A DNA stretch of 5,903 nt from Euryarchaeota archaeon UBA501 (lineage in GTDB: Archaea > Thermoplasmatota > Poseidoniia > Poseidoniales > Thalassarchaeaceae): assembly GCA_002505685.1 (NCBI GenBank), contig DAVT01000141.1, forward strand, positions 1 to 5,903. The letters are read 5' to 3'. The notes under the pieces were generated by a model, which searched no databases, had not been told where the DNA came from, and saw only the letters and a list, made by a program, of their open reading frames with translations. Below, piece after piece: positions 5,400-5,903 of the stretch (its first letter is position 1; every line of letters begins with the position of its first letter). The position numbers and the translations under genes are program-made.

Positions 5400-5903
5400 A
5401 TGAATAATGGAAAAATGAAGGGAATGACATTGGCACTACTAATGATGTTGTCAGCATTGGCTGGCTGTATCGGTGGCGATGATGATCACGATGACCACGA
5501 TCATGAAGAATCTGCAATGGATGCAGCTGATGGAGGATACACCTATGCATCAAACGTCGATAACCATCGAAGTTTGATGAAGGATCTTTGCGACATCAAG
5601 GCCGCAGCCAGCTCTGATGGTGGCTACGACTTTGCAACTGCAAAGGACATCTACATGAATGGAAAGAACGCTGAGAAGGATGATGGCTCTTTCCGAACAT
5701 TGTATGGATTTGCTTCCGCCGAGGGTAAGAAGCACTCATACGATGCTTACTACGACATGGCTGGTTCAGTCGATGCACACATCATGGCTGCAATGGATGG
5801 CACAGGAGCCTTCGAAAACGCCTCTGACACAGTCCGATACCAAGGAATCGCCAAGTTGACCGTTAACATGGGAATGGTAGCATACACAATCCACGAGTTG
5901 AAC
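5400..5903 (+). CDS. Secreted lipoprotein with His/Asp-rich N-terminus, possibly metal-binding (3' end outside window)
   Basis: The frame is open for 168 codons to the window edge without a stop. Residues 1-22 are a lipoprotein signal peptide with lipobox LAGC; Cys23 would be lipidated, placing the protein on the outer face of the membrane. Directly after it, DDDHDDHDHEE (27-37) is a His/acidic tract like those in metal-binding proteins. The mature part is helical-looking, with AKDIYMNGKNA (81-91), a YDAYYD stretch (114-119), DAHIMAAMDG (125-134) and VAYTIHELN at the visible end. The order of iY-x-x-GkN, a Tyr-rich segment, A-x-x-aAmdG and a closing hEL recalls the FEA1/ISIP2a iron-assimilation family of algae. 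That match is from memory and weak. Palindrome and TATA upstream suggest separate, possibly metal-dependent control. It is not an obvious partner of the preceding ABC genes, which are exporter-type. Confidence 0.82.
   Translation, partial: MNNGKMKGMTLALLMMLSALAGCIGGDDDHDDHDHEESAMDAADGGYTYASNVDNHRSLMKDLCDIKAAASSDGGYDFATAKDIYMNGKNAEKDDGSFRTLYGFASAEGKKHSYDAYYDMAGSVDAHIMAAMDGTGAFENASDTVRYQGIAKLTVNMGMVAYTIHELN

Noticed and set aside
5550..5859. Short open frames in other frames within the lipoprotein gene
   Set aside because: They are shadows of the continuous lipoprotein frame and lack start signals or domains.
4444..5903. The lipoprotein as substrate-binding protein of the neighbouring ABC transporter
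   Set aside because: The permease is of the ABC-2 exporter type, which does not use a binding protein, and the lipoprotein has its own promoter and operator-like site.

Overview
The window looks like a piece of a planktonic marine archaeon, most plausibly Marine Group II (Ca. Poseidoniales) or a close relative. Four things point this way: a Gar1-type H/ACA RNP protein (archaeal or eukaryotic only), a large secreted protein ending in a PGF-CTERM-like archaeosortase signal, GGTG-type Shine-Dalgarno sequences mixed with a TATA element placed for a leaderless transcript, and short intergenic gaps. Base composition is about balanced by eye. The taxon is an inference, since no rRNA or other phylogenetic marker is present.

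Layout. Positions 1-3364 hold three minus-strand genes. Read in the direction of transcription, these are an unrecognised membrane protein (3364-2510), a 675-residue secreted and probably surface-anchored protein (2430-403), and the 5' part of a Gar1-like gene that leaves the window at position 1. From a 106-base divergent intergenic region at 3365-3470, plus-strand genes run the other way. They are an ABC-2 type transporter pair, with the ATPase (3471-4451) and permease (4444-5277) overlapping by 8 bases. After a 122-base regulatory gap comes the 5' part of a lipoprotein gene (5400 to the window end).

The ABC pair should form one exporter-type complex with two nucleotide-binding and two permease subunits; its substrate is unknown. 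The lipoprotein has its own control region: a perfect 18-bp palindrome immediately upstream of a TATA-like element, with half-sites resembling those of metal-dependent DtxR-family repressors. The mature lipoprotein begins with a His/Asp/Glu-rich tract, and its downstream sequence weakly recalls the FEA1/ISIP2a iron-assimilation family. Together these suggest, as a hypothesis, a metal-regulated surface metal-binding protein. The most interesting items are this palindrome-plus-lipoprotein unit and the apparent Gar1 fusion to an RNA-binding-type RanBP2 zinc finger, which is cut by the window edge.

No tRNA, rRNA, CRISPR array, insertion sequence or transposase gene was found.
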